A model generated the notes under the pieces. The model was given only the letters and a program-made list of their open reading frames with translations, did no database searches and was not told the origin of the DNA. Shown piece by piece: positions 13,523-21,569 of a DNA stretch of 64,000 nt. Position 1 is the first letter of the stretch; every line of letters starts with the position of its first letter. A program made the translations under genes and the position numbers. This stretch comes from Pseudomonas svalbardensis (GTDB taxonomy: Bacteria > Pseudomonadota > Gammaproteobacteria > Pseudomonadales > Pseudomonadaceae), in contig NZ_CP125619.1 in the NCBI RefSeq assembly GCF_030053115.1, forward strand, positions 4,041,501-4,105,500, read 5' to 3'.

Positions 13523-14284
13523 ATGTCCCTACGCACCCTGCTCACCACGCTGCTGCTGACCTGCAGTTTTTCGGTCATGGCCGCCACCGAGATCGTGCCA
13601 CTGAACTACCGCACCAGTGCCGACATGCTGCCGATGGCCCAGGATTTCATCGGTAAGGATGGCCAGGTCAGTGCTTACGGCAACCAACTGATCGTTAATG
13701 CCGATCAGCGCAAGATCGACGAACTTAAAGCCTTGATCACGCAACTCGATGTGGCCGCCAAACGTCTGCTGATCACTGTCGACACCAACGAAAACAACTT
13801 CCAGGGCGATCAGGGTTACTCGGTAAACGGCGCGAAACCGAGTCAGACCCGCATCATCAATCGCAGCACCGACAGCCGTGACGGCGGGATTCAGCAGGTC
13901 CAGGCCAGCGAAGGGGCGCCGGCACTGATCCAGGTCGGCCAGAGCGTTCCGCTCACCAGCACTCAGACTGATTCCTACGGCGATCTGCGAAGCCAGACCG
14001 AATACCGCAACGTCACCCAGGGTTTCTACGTCACCGCCAGCGTCACCGGCGACATCGTTCACCTGGCGATCAGCACCAATCGTGACCGCATGAGCCAAGA
14101 ACGTCCCGATGTAGTGAATGTGCAAAGTACCGACACAACTGTCACTGGACGACTGGGTGAATGGATCACCCTGGCCGGCGTGAACCGCCAGACTCAGGCC
14201 GACAAACAGGGCCAGACCCGCAGCTACTCGACTCAGGGCCGAGATGACATGACCCTGCGGGTGAAAGTCGATACTTTGGACTAA
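13523..14284 (+). CDS. exported protein with a secretin/TonB short N-terminal-like domain
   Basis: 253 residues. A signal peptide (1-20, hydrophobic LLTTLLLT, cleavage near VMA-ATE) predicts periplasmic or outer-membrane location. Residues 21-85 (YRTSADMLPMAQDFIG, GNQLIVNADQRKIDELKALI) look like the secretin N-domain used in type II/III secretins and PilQ, but the pore-forming secretin domain is absent; the rest (about 90-253) is polar beta-type sequence rich in Thr and Gln. GGAG at 13510-13513 sets the start at 13523 (a second ATG at 13505 has no such site). It stands alone between a terminator and aceA. Function unknown. Confidence 0.75.
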   Translation: MSLRTLLTTLLLTCSFSVMAATEIVPLNYRTSADMLPMAQDFIGKDGQVSAYGNQLIVNADQRKIDELKALITQLDVAAKRLLITVDTNENNFQGDQGYSVNGAKPSQTRIINRSTDSRDGGIQQVQASEGAPALIQVGQSVPLTSTQTDSYGDLRSQTEYRNVTQGFYVTASVTGDIVHLAISTNRDRMSQERPDVVNVQSTDTTVTGRLGEWITLAGVNRQTQADKQGQTRSYSTQGRDDMTLRVKVDTLD

Positions 14285-14324
14285 ACCACCGAAAACTGAC
14301 TGATTAGTCGTATTAGACCAAAGA

Positions 14325-14350
14325 TGTAGTGCCATAAAAAAAGCACTACA
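14325..14350. promoter_or_regulatory. palindromic operator candidate upstream of aceA (RccR-type?)
   Basis: TGTAGTGC (14325-14332) and GCACTACA (14343-14350) are perfect inverted arms with a 10-bp A-rich centre. The site ends 6 bp before the -35 box of the predicted aceA promoter. The TGTAGT/ACTACA arms resemble sites I recall for RccR, a KDPG-sensing RpiR-family regulator of glyoxylate-shunt genes in fluorescent pseudomonads. It could instead be the secretin-N gene's hairpin terminator, but it lacks a T-run on the plus strand. Confidence 0.5.
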
Positions 14351-14356
14351 AAACGT

Positions 14357-14385
14357 TTGACGATACAAAAAAGCGAAGGCATGAT
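14357..14385 (+). promoter_or_regulatory. sigma-70 promoter of aceA
   Basis: TTGACG (14357-14362) and CATGAT (14380-14385) with exactly 17 bp between. Transcription would start near 14392 and leave a leader of about 370 nt before aceA. Confidence 0.55.
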
Positions 14386-14391
14386 GGCCTC

Positions 14392-14759
14392 GCTCCCGCT
14401 AATCAGGGGCCCTGGCAAGGGCCTTCGAGGCGCCGTTCGCACCTACCCCGCGAGCCGCTTCGTGTCTGTACCGCCCACAAGGTGTGTTTGACGAGGTTGC
14501 CGACTGGAACGAAGTTGTCCCGAGGGACGGAAGCGTAATTAGGTAACCCGGCTCCACACTGAAGTTCGTACCAAGGCCCACGACGCCCGAATGCGCTCGC
14601 CAGTTCGCCCTTACCTGCTCACTTCCCCTCGAGCCCATCGTTCATCCCGTCGCCATCCCCGCCGAATCCGACTTGACCAACTAAGCTTCTGGTCAGCGAG
14701 CGCATGAATTTTCCACCGCAGAACAACTTTCCGTAAAAGACGCGACGAGGTTTATCTCC
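14392..14759 (+). other. long untranslated leader of aceA
   Basis: About 370 nt between the predicted start point and the aceA ATG with no credible gene. It includes a GC-rich hairpin GGGGCCCTGGCAAGGGCC near 14406-14424. GAGG nine bases before the ATG is the ribosome-binding site. I recognise no riboswitch class. Confidence 0.5.
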
Positions 14760-16085
14760 ATGGCACTGACACGCGAACAGCAAATTGCAGCCCTCGAAAA
14801 AGATTGGGCTGAAAACCCACGCTGGAAAGGCGTGACACGCGCTTACTCCGCTGCTGACGTCGTCCGCCTGCGTGGCTCGGTTCAACCTGAGCACACCTTT
14901 GCAAAATTGGGCGCCGAGAAGCTTTGGAACCTGGTAACCCAGGGCGCCAAGCCGTCCTTCCGTCCTGAGAAAGATTTCGTCAACTGCATGGGCGCCCTGA
15001 CCGGCGGCCAGGCTGTACAACAAGTTAAAGCCGGTATCCAGGCGATCTACCTGTCGGGCTGGCAAGTCGCTGCGGACAACAACTCCGCCGAATCGATGTA
15101 CCCGGACCAGTCGCTGTACCCGGTGGATTCGGTTCCAACCGTGGTCAAGCGCATCAACAACTCGTTCCGTCGTGCTGACCAGATCCAGTGGAAAGCCGGC
15201 AAAGGCCCGGGCGATGAAGGCTACATCGACTACTTCGCTCCGATCGTGGCTGATGCTGAAGCCGGTTTCGGCGGCGTACTGAACGCTTACGAGTTGATGA
15301 AGAGCATGATCGAAGCAGGCGCCGCCGGCGTTCACTTCGAAGACCAACTGGCTTCCGTGAAAAAATGCGGCCACATGGGCGGCAAGGTACTGGTTCCTAC
15401 CCAGGAAGCTGTACAGAAGCTGACCGCTGCCCGTCTGGCGGCTGACGTTGCCGGTACTCCGACCATCATTCTGGCCCGTACCGACGCTAACGCGGCTGAC
15501 CTGCTGACTTCCGATTGCGACCCGTACGACAAAGAGTTCGTGACTGGCGAACGTACTCAGGAAGGTTTCTACAAAGTGCGAGCTGGTCTTGACCAGGCGA
15601 TCTCCCGCGGCCTGGCCTACGCGCCGTACGCCGATCTGATCTGGTGCGAAACCGCCAAGCCGGATTTGGACGAGGCTCGTCGCTTCGCTGAAGCGATCAA
15701 AAAGGAATACCCGGACCAACTGCTGTCGTACAACTGCTCGCCTTCCTTCAACTGGAAGAAAAACCTGGACGACGCGACCATCGCCAAGTTCCAGCGCGAA
15801 CTGTCCGCCATGGGCTACAAGCATCAGTTCATCACCCTGGCCGGCATTCACAACATGTGGCACAGCATGTTCAACCTGGCGCACGACTACGCCCGTAACG
15901 ACATGACTGCCTACGTGAAGCTGCAAGAGCAAGAGTTCGCTGACGCTGCCAAGGGTTACACCTTCGTGGCTCACCAGCAGGAAGTGGGCACCGGCTACTT
16001 CGACGACATGACCACCGTTATTCAAGGTGGCTCGTCTTCGGTGACCGCGCTGACCGGTTCGACTGAAGAAGAACAGTTCCACTGA
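14760..16085 (+). CDS. aceA: isocitrate lyase
   Basis: 441 residues. KKCGHMGGK (Cys203) is the isocitrate lyase signature with the catalytic cysteine, equivalent to Cys195 in E. coli; [20 protein letters not shown] and NCSPSFNW are other active-site blocks. The enzyme splits isocitrate into glyoxylate and succinate, bypassing the two CO2-losing steps of the TCA cycle during growth on acetate or fatty acids. It competes directly with the two isocitrate dehydrogenases encoded 10 kb upstream. Monocistronic, with its own promoter and terminator. Confidence 0.98.
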   Translation: MALTREQQIAALEKDWAENPRWKGVTRAYSAADVVRLRGSVQPEHTFAKLGAEKLWNLVTQGAKPSFRPEKDFVNCMGALTGGQAVQQVKAGIQAIYLSGWQVAADNNSAESMYPDQSLYPVDSVPTVVKRINNSFRRADQIQWKAGKGPGDEGYIDYFAPIVADAEAGFGGVLNAYELMKSMIEAGAAGVHFEDQLASVKKCGHMGGKVLVPTQEAVQKLTAARLAADVAGTPTIILARTDANAADLLTSDCDPYDKEFVTGERTQEGFYKVRAGLDQAISRGLAYAPYADLIWCETAKPDLDEARRFAEAIKKEYPDQLLSYNCSPSFNWKKNLDDATIAKFQRELSAMGYKHQFITLAGIHNMWHSMFNLAHDYARNDMTAYVKLQEQEFADAAKGYTFVAHQQEVGTGYFDDMTTVIQGGSSSVTALTGSTEEEQFH

Positions 16086-16152
16086 TCTGCTTCACCTGAG
16101 CAAACGGCCGTTGCGGACCGAATAGAAAGCTAACCGCAACGTCGCACATCTG

Positions 16153-16182
16153 ACGCCCCGACTGGTTCGGGGCGTTTTTTTT
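16153..16182 (+). terminator. terminator of aceA
   Basis: ACGCCCCG (16153-16160) pairs with CGGGGCGT (16168-16175), followed by a run of T. Confidence 0.9.
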
Positions 16183-16352
16183 GCCCGCGATTTCACTCGC
16201 ACGCTCCCACAAAAAGCGCTGAAAATCATTGATCCAGAGCAGTTTTTCGAGCACGAAAAGAAGGTAAAACTACCCCGAGCGCTACTTGTAGTAACGCGCC
16301 TATATGACAACTTCCCAGCCACCCACCCGTTAAACAGTTTAAAAACAGACCC

Positions 16353-16365
16353 AAACAATATTGAT
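16353..16365 (+). repeat. 13-bp direct repeat, copy 1, upstream of nuo
   Basis: AAACAATATTGAT, containing the palindrome CAATATTG. The identical sequence recurs 52 bp downstream at 16405. Confidence 0.85.
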
Positions 16366-16404
16366 TATCATTTAGCCGCAACTATGTTCGTTACATTCCC
16401 TACA

Positions 16405-16417
16405 AAACAATATTGAT
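16405..16417 (+). repeat. 13-bp direct repeat, copy 2, upstream of nuo
   Basis: Second perfect AAACAATATTGAT. The 52-bp start-to-start distance is close to five helical turns, as expected for two regulator dimers on one face of DNA. Confidence 0.85.
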
Positions 16418-16471
16418 GAAATCCCGGCTAATGCCCGCAGCGCATGGGCTGCGGGGCCTTGGAGGTGCGCT

Positions 16472-16489
16472 ATGTCCTTATTCTATTAA
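16472..16489 (+). CDS. possible five-residue leader peptide (MSLFY)
   Basis: ATG TCC TTA TTC TAT TAA, with GGAGG ending seven bases before the ATG and a stable hairpin (GCCCGCAGC / GCTGCGGGGC, 16433-16456) just upstream. Too short for coding statistics; it would be transcribed only if the nuo transcript starts upstream of 16460. Confidence 0.25.
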   Translation: MSLFY

Positions 16490-16624
16490 ATAATTTCGCT
16501 ATCTGAATTTTACTTGCACGGTGATGTGCCATAAAATCAGCGGGATTGATTGCTGCGACATATCGTCACTGCTTTGTTTCTTTTCAAGCTCAGAGACCTT
16601 TGCTCTCTGTTAAGGATTACCAGC

Positions 16625-17038
16625 ATGCCCGAAGCGACAGGACTCATGGCCCACAACTGGGGCTTTGCCATTTTCCTTCTGGGCGTCGTCGGCCTTTGTG
16701 CCTTCATGCTCGGCGTCTCCAGCCTCCTCGGGTCAAAAGCCTGGGGCCGCAGCAAAAACGAACCGTTCGAATCCGGCATGCTGCCTACAGGTGGCGCCCG
16801 TCTGCGGCTCTCTGCAAAATTCTATCTGGTCGCGATGCTCTTCGTGATCTTCGATATCGAAGCCCTTTTTCTCTTTGCCTGGTCTGTGTCCGTCCGCGAA
16901 AGCGGCTGGACCGGATTCGTCGAAGCTCTCGTTTTCATAGCAATTCTGTTGGCAGGCCTTGTCTACCTATTCCGAGTGGGCGCCCTTGACTGGGCTCCTG
17001 AAGCTCGTCGTAAGCGGCAAGCGAAGCTGAAACAATGA
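16625..17038 (+). CDS. nuoA: NADH-quinone oxidoreductase subunit A
   Basis: 137 residues with three membrane helices (about 14-38, 68-90, 98-120). The stretch [36 protein letters not shown] (about 47-82) carries the acidic residues conserved in NuoA near the quinone tunnel. AAGGA at 16612-16616 is eight bases before this ATG, fixing the start. First gene of the nuo operon, 10 bp before nuoB. Confidence 0.97.
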   Translation: MPEATGLMAHNWGFAIFLLGVVGLCAFMLGVSSLLGSKAWGRSKNEPFESGMLPTGGARLRLSAKFYLVAMLFVIFDIEALFLFAWSVSVRESGWTGFVEALVFIAILLAGLVYLFRVGALDWAPEARRKRQAKLKQ

Positions 17039-17048
17039 GGCTTTGGCA

Positions 17049-17723
17049 ATGCAATACAATCTCACCAGGATCGACCCCGATGCTCCTAACGAGCAGTATC
17101 CGATTGGCGAACGGGAAACCGTTTCCGATCCGTTAGAAGATCAAGTCCACAAAAACATTTTCATGGGCAAGCTCGAAGACGTGCTTAACGGCACGATCAA
17201 CTGGGGGCGCAAGAACTCCCTGTGGCCGTACAACTTCGGTCTTTCGTGCTGCTACGTGGAAATGACCACCGCCTTCACGGCGCCCCACGACATCGCGCGC
17301 TTTGGCGCCGAGGTTATCCGGGCATCGCCGCGTCAGGCGGATTTCATGGTTATCGCCGGTACCTGCTTCATCAAGATGGCGCCGATCATTCAGCGTCTCT
17401 ACGAGCAAATGCTCGAACCTAAATGGGTTATCTCCATGGGTTCGTGCGCCAACTCCGGTGGCATGTACGACATCTACTCCGTCGTTCAAGGGGTGGACAA
17501 GTTCCTGCCCGTGGACGTCTACGTGCCTGGCTGCCCGCCCCGCCCTGAAGCTTTTCTGCAAGGCTTGATGCTTTTGCAGGAGTCGATTGGACAGGAGCGT
17601 CGCCCACTTTCCTGGGTCGTCGGCGATCAAGGCGTGTACCGCGCCGAGATGCCTTCGCAAAAGGAACAGCGCCGCGAACAGCGAATCGCAGTCACCAACC
17701 TGCGCAGCCCCGACGAAGTCTGA
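17049..17723 (+). CDS. nuoB: NADH-quinone oxidoreductase subunit B
   Basis: 224 residues. Cys67, Cys68, Cys133 (GSCANSGG) and Cys162 (GCPPRPE) are the four ligands of cluster N2, the [4Fe-4S] centre that hands electrons to quinone. It is a peripheral-arm subunit at the membrane junction. A TTG two codons earlier is ignored in favour of the ATG. A 72-bp gap follows before nuoCD, with no terminator seen. Confidence 0.98.
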   Translation: MQYNLTRIDPDAPNEQYPIGERETVSDPLEDQVHKNIFMGKLEDVLNGTINWGRKNSLWPYNFGLSCCYVEMTTAFTAPHDIARFGAEVIRASPRQADFMVIAGTCFIKMAPIIQRLYEQMLEPKWVISMGSCANSGGMYDIYSVVQGVDKFLPVDVYVPGCPPRPEAFLQGLMLLQESIGQERRPLSWVVGDQGVYRAEMPSQKEQRREQRIAVTNLRSPDEV

Positions 17724-17795
17724 TCCAGATCTGCTTCTTTTATAGAACGAGACACTGGCTTCATTCTTTACGTTGACCGAAAGCGATAAATAACC

Positions 17796-19580
17796 ATGAC
17801 TACAGGCAGTGCTCTGTACATCCCGCCTTATAAGGCAGACGACCAGGATGTGGTCGTCGAACTGAACAATCGTTTTGGCCCCGAGGCGTTCACCGCCCAG
17901 CCTACCCGCACCGGCATGCCGGTGCTTTGGGTTGCCCGCGCCAAACTCGTCGAAGTCCTGACCTTCCTGCGCAACCTGCCCAAGCCGTACGTCATGCTCT
18001 ATGACCTGCACGGCGTGGATGAGCGTCTGCGCACCAAGCGTCAAGGGCTGCCTAGCGGCGCCGACTTCACTGTGTTCTATCACTTGATGTCGATCGAACG
18101 TAATAGTGACGTAATGATCAAGGTCGCCTTGTCCGAGAGCGACCTCAGCGTGCCGACCGTGACCGGCATCTGGCCGAACGCCAACTGGTACGAGCGTGAA
18201 GTGTGGGACATGTACGGCATCAACTTTGCCGGTCACCCGCACCTGACCCGCATCATGATGCCGCCGACCTGGGAAGGTCACCCGCTGCGCAAGGACTTCC
18301 CGGCCCGTGCCACCGAGTTCGACCCGTTCAGCCTGACCCTGGCCAAGCAACAGCTTGAGGAAGAAGCCGCGCGCTTCAAGCCTGAAGACTGGGGCATGAA
18401 GCGTTCCGGTGCGAACGAGGACTACATGTTCCTCAACCTCGGTCCTAACCACCCTTCCGCGCACGGTGCGTTCCGCATCATTCTGCAGCTGGACGGTGAA
18501 GAGATCGTCGATTGCGTACCGGACGTCGGGTACCACCACCGTGGTGCCGAGAAGATGGCCGAGCGTCAGTCCTGGCACAGCTTCATTCCGTACACCGACC
18601 GTATCGACTACCTCGGCGGCGTGATGAACAACCTGCCGTACGTGCTCTCGGTCGAGAAGCTGGCCGGCATCAAGGTGCCCGAGAAGGTCGACGTCATCCG
18701 CATCATGATGGCCGAGTTCTTCCGGATTACCAGCCACCTGCTGTTCCTGGGGACTTACATCCAGGACGTCGGTGCAATGACCCCGGTGTTCTTCACGTTC
18801 ACCGACCGTCAAAAGGCGTACACGGTGATCGAAGCCATTACCGGCTTCCGTCTGCACCCGGCCTGGTACCGCATCGGTGGCGTCGCTCACGACCTGCCGC
18901 GCGGCTGGGAAAAACTGGTGAAAGACTTCATCGAGTGGATGCCAAAGCGTCTGGACGAATACCAGAAAGCCGCACTGGACAACAGCATCCTGCGTGGCCG
19001 GACCATCGGCGTCGCCGCCTACAACACCAAAGAAGCCCTGGAATGGGGCGTCACCGGTTCCGGCCTGCGTTCGACCGGTTGCGATTTCGACCTGCGCAAG
19101 GCTCGTCCGTACTCTGGTTACGAGAACTTCGAATTCGAAGTGCCGCTGGCGGCCAATGGCGATGCCTACGACCGTTGCATCGTGCGCGTCGAAGAAATGC
19201 GCCAGAGCCTGAAGATCATCGAGCAGTGCATGCGCAACATGCCGGAAGGCCCTTACAAGGCGGATCACCCGCTGACCACACCGCCACCGAAAGAGCGCAC
19301 CCTGCAGCACATCGAGACCCTGATCACGCACTTCCTGCAAGTTTCGTGGGGCCCGGTCATGCCGGCCAACGAATCCTTCCAGATGATCGAAGCGACCAAG
19401 GGCATCAACAGTTATTACCTGACGAGCGATGGCGGCACCATGAGCTACCGCACCCGGATTCGCACCCCAAGCTTCCCGCACCTGCAGCAGATCCCTTCGG
19501 TGATCAAAGGCAGCATGGTCGCGGACTTGATCGCGTACCTGGGTAGTATCGATTTCGTTATGGCCGACGTGGACCGCTAA
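17796..19580 (+). CDS. nuoC: NADH-quinone oxidoreductase fused subunit C/D
   Basis: 594 residues. Residues 1-185 are the 30-kDa NuoC domain and residues about 205-594 the 49-kDa NuoD domain with [15 protein letters not shown] and [13 protein letters not shown], which contribute the quinone-binding pocket facing cluster N2. The C-D fusion is the gammaproteobacterial form, also found in E. coli, so it is not an artefact. The ribosome-binding site is weak (AAGCGATAAATAACC). Often written nuoCD. Confidence 0.97.
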   Translation: MTTGSALYIPPYKADDQDVVVELNNRFGPEAFTAQPTRTGMPVLWVARAKLVEVLTFLRNLPKPYVMLYDLHGVDERLRTKRQGLPSGADFTVFYHLMSIERNSDVMIKVALSESDLSVPTVTGIWPNANWYEREVWDMYGINFAGHPHLTRIMMPPTWEGHPLRKDFPARATEFDPFSLTLAKQQLEEEAARFKPEDWGMKRSGANEDYMFLNLGPNHPSAHGAFRIILQLDGEEIVDCVPDVGYHHRGAEKMAERQSWHSFIPYTDRIDYLGGVMNNLPYVLSVEKLAGIKVPEKVDVIRIMMAEFFRITSHLLFLGTYIQDVGAMTPVFFTFTDRQKAYTVIEAITGFRLHPAWYRIGGVAHDLPRGWEKLVKDFIEWMPKRLDEYQKAALDNSILRGRTIGVAAYNTKEALEWGVTGSGLRSTGCDFDLRKARPYSGYENFEFEVPLAANGDAYDRCIVRVEEMRQSLKIIEQCMRNMPEGPYKADHPLTTPPPKERTLQHIETLITHFLQVSWGPVMPANESFQMIEATKGINSYYLTSDGGTMSYRTRIRTPSFPHLQQIPSVIKGSMVADLIAYLGSIDFVMADVDR

Positions 19581-19582
19581 GC

Positions 19583-20080
19583 ATGAACAGCACGCTTATC
19601 CAGACAGACCGTTTCGCCCTGAGCGAAACCGAGCGCTCGGCCATTGAGCACGAGCTGCATCACTACGAAGACCCGCGCGCGGCGTCGATCGAAGCCCTGA
19701 AGATCGTCCAGAAGGAACGTGGCTGGGTGCCTGACGGCGCGCTCTACGCCATCGGCGAGATCCTCGGCATCCCGGCCAGCGACGTTGAGGGCGTGGCGAC
19801 GTTCTATAGCCAGATCTTCCGTCAGCCGGTCGGCCGTCACATCATTCGCGTCTGCGACAGCATGGTCTGCTACATCGGCGGCCATGAATCGGTAGTCAGC
19901 GAAATCCAGAGCAATCTGGGCATCGGCCTGGGTCAGACCACCGCCGACGGTCGTTTCACCCTGCTGCCGGTCTGCTGCCTCGGCAACTGCGACAAGGCGC
20001 CGGCGTTGATGATCGACGACGACACTTTCGGTGATGTGCAGCCTGCCGGCGTTGCCAAATTGCTCGAGGGCTACGTATGA
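19583..20080 (+). CDS. nuoE: NADH-quinone oxidoreductase subunit E
   Basis: 165 residues with a thioredoxin-like fold holding the [2Fe-2S] cluster N1a: ligands Cys91, Cys96, Cys132 and Cys136 (VCDSMVC, VCCLGNC). It works with NuoF and NuoG in the NADH-dehydrogenase module. It starts two bases after nuoCD and its end overlaps nuoF in ATGA. Confidence 0.97.
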   Translation: MNSTLIQTDRFALSETERSAIEHELHHYEDPRAASIEALKIVQKERGWVPDGALYAIGEILGIPASDVEGVATFYSQIFRQPVGRHIIRVCDSMVCYIGGHESVVSEIQSNLGIGLGQTTADGRFTLLPVCCLGNCDKAPALMIDDDTFGDVQPAGVAKLLEGYV

Positions 20081-21432
20081 CCCTGACTTCCTTCGGTCCA
20101 GCCAACCGCATCAAGCGTTCGGCCGAGACTCACCCGCTCACCTGGCGTCTGCGTGACGACGGCGAAGCTGTCTGGCTCGACGAGTACCAGGCCAAGAACG
20201 GTTACGCGGCTGCGCGCAAGGCCTTCGCCGACATGGCTCAGGACGACATCGTCCAGACCGTGAAAGACTCGGGTCTTAAAGGTCGCGGCGGTGCAGGCTT
20301 CCCCACGGGCGTTAAGTGGGGCCTGATGCCCAAAGACGAATCCATCAACATCCGCTACCTGCTGTGCAACGCGGACGAGATGGAACCGAACACCTGGAAA
20401 GACCGCATGCTGATGGAGCAACTGCCCCATCTGCTGATCGAAGGCATGCTGATCAGTGCTCGCGCGCTGAAAACCTACCGTGGCTACATCTTCCTGCGTG
20501 GCGAATACACCACCGCCGCCAAGCACCTGAACCGTGCCGTGGAAGAAGCCAAGGCAGCGGGCCTGCTGGGTAAAAACATTCTGGGCAGTGGCTTCGATTT
20601 CGAGCTGTTCGTCCACACCGGCGCCGGGCGTTACATCTGCGGTGAAGAGACCGCACTGATCAACTCCCTCGAAGGCCGCCGCGCCAACCCGCGCTCCAAG
20701 CCGCCCTTCCCGGCCGCCGTTGGCGTGTGGGGCAAGCCGACCTGCGTGAACAACGTTGAAACCCTGTGCAACGTGCCGGCGATCATTGCCGACGGCGTGG
20801 AGTGGTACAAATCGTTGGCACGTGAAGGCAGTGAAGACATGGGCACCAAGCTCATGGGCTTCTCCGGCAAGGTCAAGAACCCGGGCCTGTGGGAATTGCC
20901 GTTCGGCGTCACCGGTCGCGAGTTGTTCGAAGACTACGCCGGCGGCATGCGCGACGGTTACAAGCTCAAGTGCTGGCAGCCAGGCGGCGCCGGTACCGGT
21001 TTCCTGTTGCCGGAACACCTGGACGCACAAATGTACGCCGGCGGCATCGCCAAAGTGGGCACCCGTATGGGTACCGGCCTGGCCATGGCGGTGGACGACA
21101 GCGTCAACATGGTTTCCCTGCTGCGCAACATGGAAGAGTTCTTCTCCCGCGAATCCTGCGGCTTCTGCACCCCGTGCCGTGACGGTTTGCCGTGGAGCGT
21201 CAAGCTTCTGCGCGCCATCGAGAACGGTGAAGGGCAAGCCGGCGATATCGAGACCCTGCTGGGTCTGGTCGGTTTCCTCGGCCCAGGCAAGACCTTCTGT
21301 GCTCACGCACCGGGCGCCGTGGAGCCGTTGGGCAGCGCAATCAAATACTTCCGCCATGAGTTCGAAGCCGGCATCGCGCCTACCAGCGCCGTCGTCCCGC
21401 CTCTGGCAAGGCCGATCGTAGTCGGCGCGTAA
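20077..21432 (+). CDS. nuoF: NADH-quinone oxidoreductase subunit F
   Basis: 451 residues. [10 protein letters not shown] (69-78) binds FMN; Cys361, Cys364, Cys367 ([11 protein letters not shown]) and Cys408 hold [4Fe-4S] cluster N3. This subunit takes hydride from NADH. It overlaps nuoE by four bases and is followed by an unusual 137-bp gap with a hairpin before nuoG. Confidence 0.98.
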   Translation: MTLTSFGPANRIKRSAETHPLTWRLRDDGEAVWLDEYQAKNGYAAARKAFADMAQDDIVQTVKDSGLKGRGGAGFPTGVKWGLMPKDESINIRYLLCNADEMEPNTWKDRMLMEQLPHLLIEGMLISARALKTYRGYIFLRGEYTTAAKHLNRAVEEAKAAGLLGKNILGSGFDFELFVHTGAGRYICGEETALINSLEGRRANPRSKPPFPAAVGVWGKPTCVNNVETLCNVPAIIADGVEWYKSLAREGSEDMGTKLMGFSGKVKNPGLWELPFGVTGRELFEDYAGGMRDGYKLKCWQPGGAGTGFLLPEHLDAQMYAGGIAKVGTRMGTGLAMAVDDSVNMVSLLRNMEEFFSRESCGFCTPCRDGLPWSVKLLRAIENGEGQAGDIETLLGLVGFLGPGKTFCAHAPGAVEPLGSAIKYFRHEFEAGIAPTSAVVPPLARPIVVGA

Positions 21433-21441
21433 ACGCTTAAA

Positions 21442-21469
21442 AAAGCGAAGGGTCCGTGCCCTTCGCTTT
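21442..21469 (+). terminator. hairpin inside the nuo operon, between nuoF and nuoG
   Basis: AAAGCGAAGGG (21442-21452), loop TCCGTG, CCCTTCGCTTT (21459-21469). The 11-bp stem is perfect, but only three T end the right arm, so it is more likely a partial terminator or an RNA processing/stability element than a full stop. Confidence 0.55.
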
Positions 21470-21569
21470 GTCGTGTGATGACGCCGCAAGCGGCTGTGTT
21501 GATTCACGCGAATAACAAGATTCCATTAGCCACGCCCGCTGACACCGGGCCAACGAAGAACTTTGAACC

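Larger units (their letters stand above)
16184..16624 (+). other. intergenic control region upstream of nuoA
   Basis: About 440 bp with no ordinary gene. In order it holds two copies of a 13-bp repeat (16353 and 16405), a GC-rich hairpin (16433-16456), a five-codon frame with a strong ribosome-binding site (16472) and a possible promoter with TAAAAT at 16532-16537 (weak -35 TTTTAC at 16508-16513, 18 bp spacing). Confidence 0.6.

Noticed and set aside
16514..16531. Sigma-54-like element on the minus strand upstream of nuoA (TGGCAC...GTGCA)
   Set aside because: The GG and GC doublets are 11 bp apart rather than 10, and it would point away from nuoA toward the aceA terminator.
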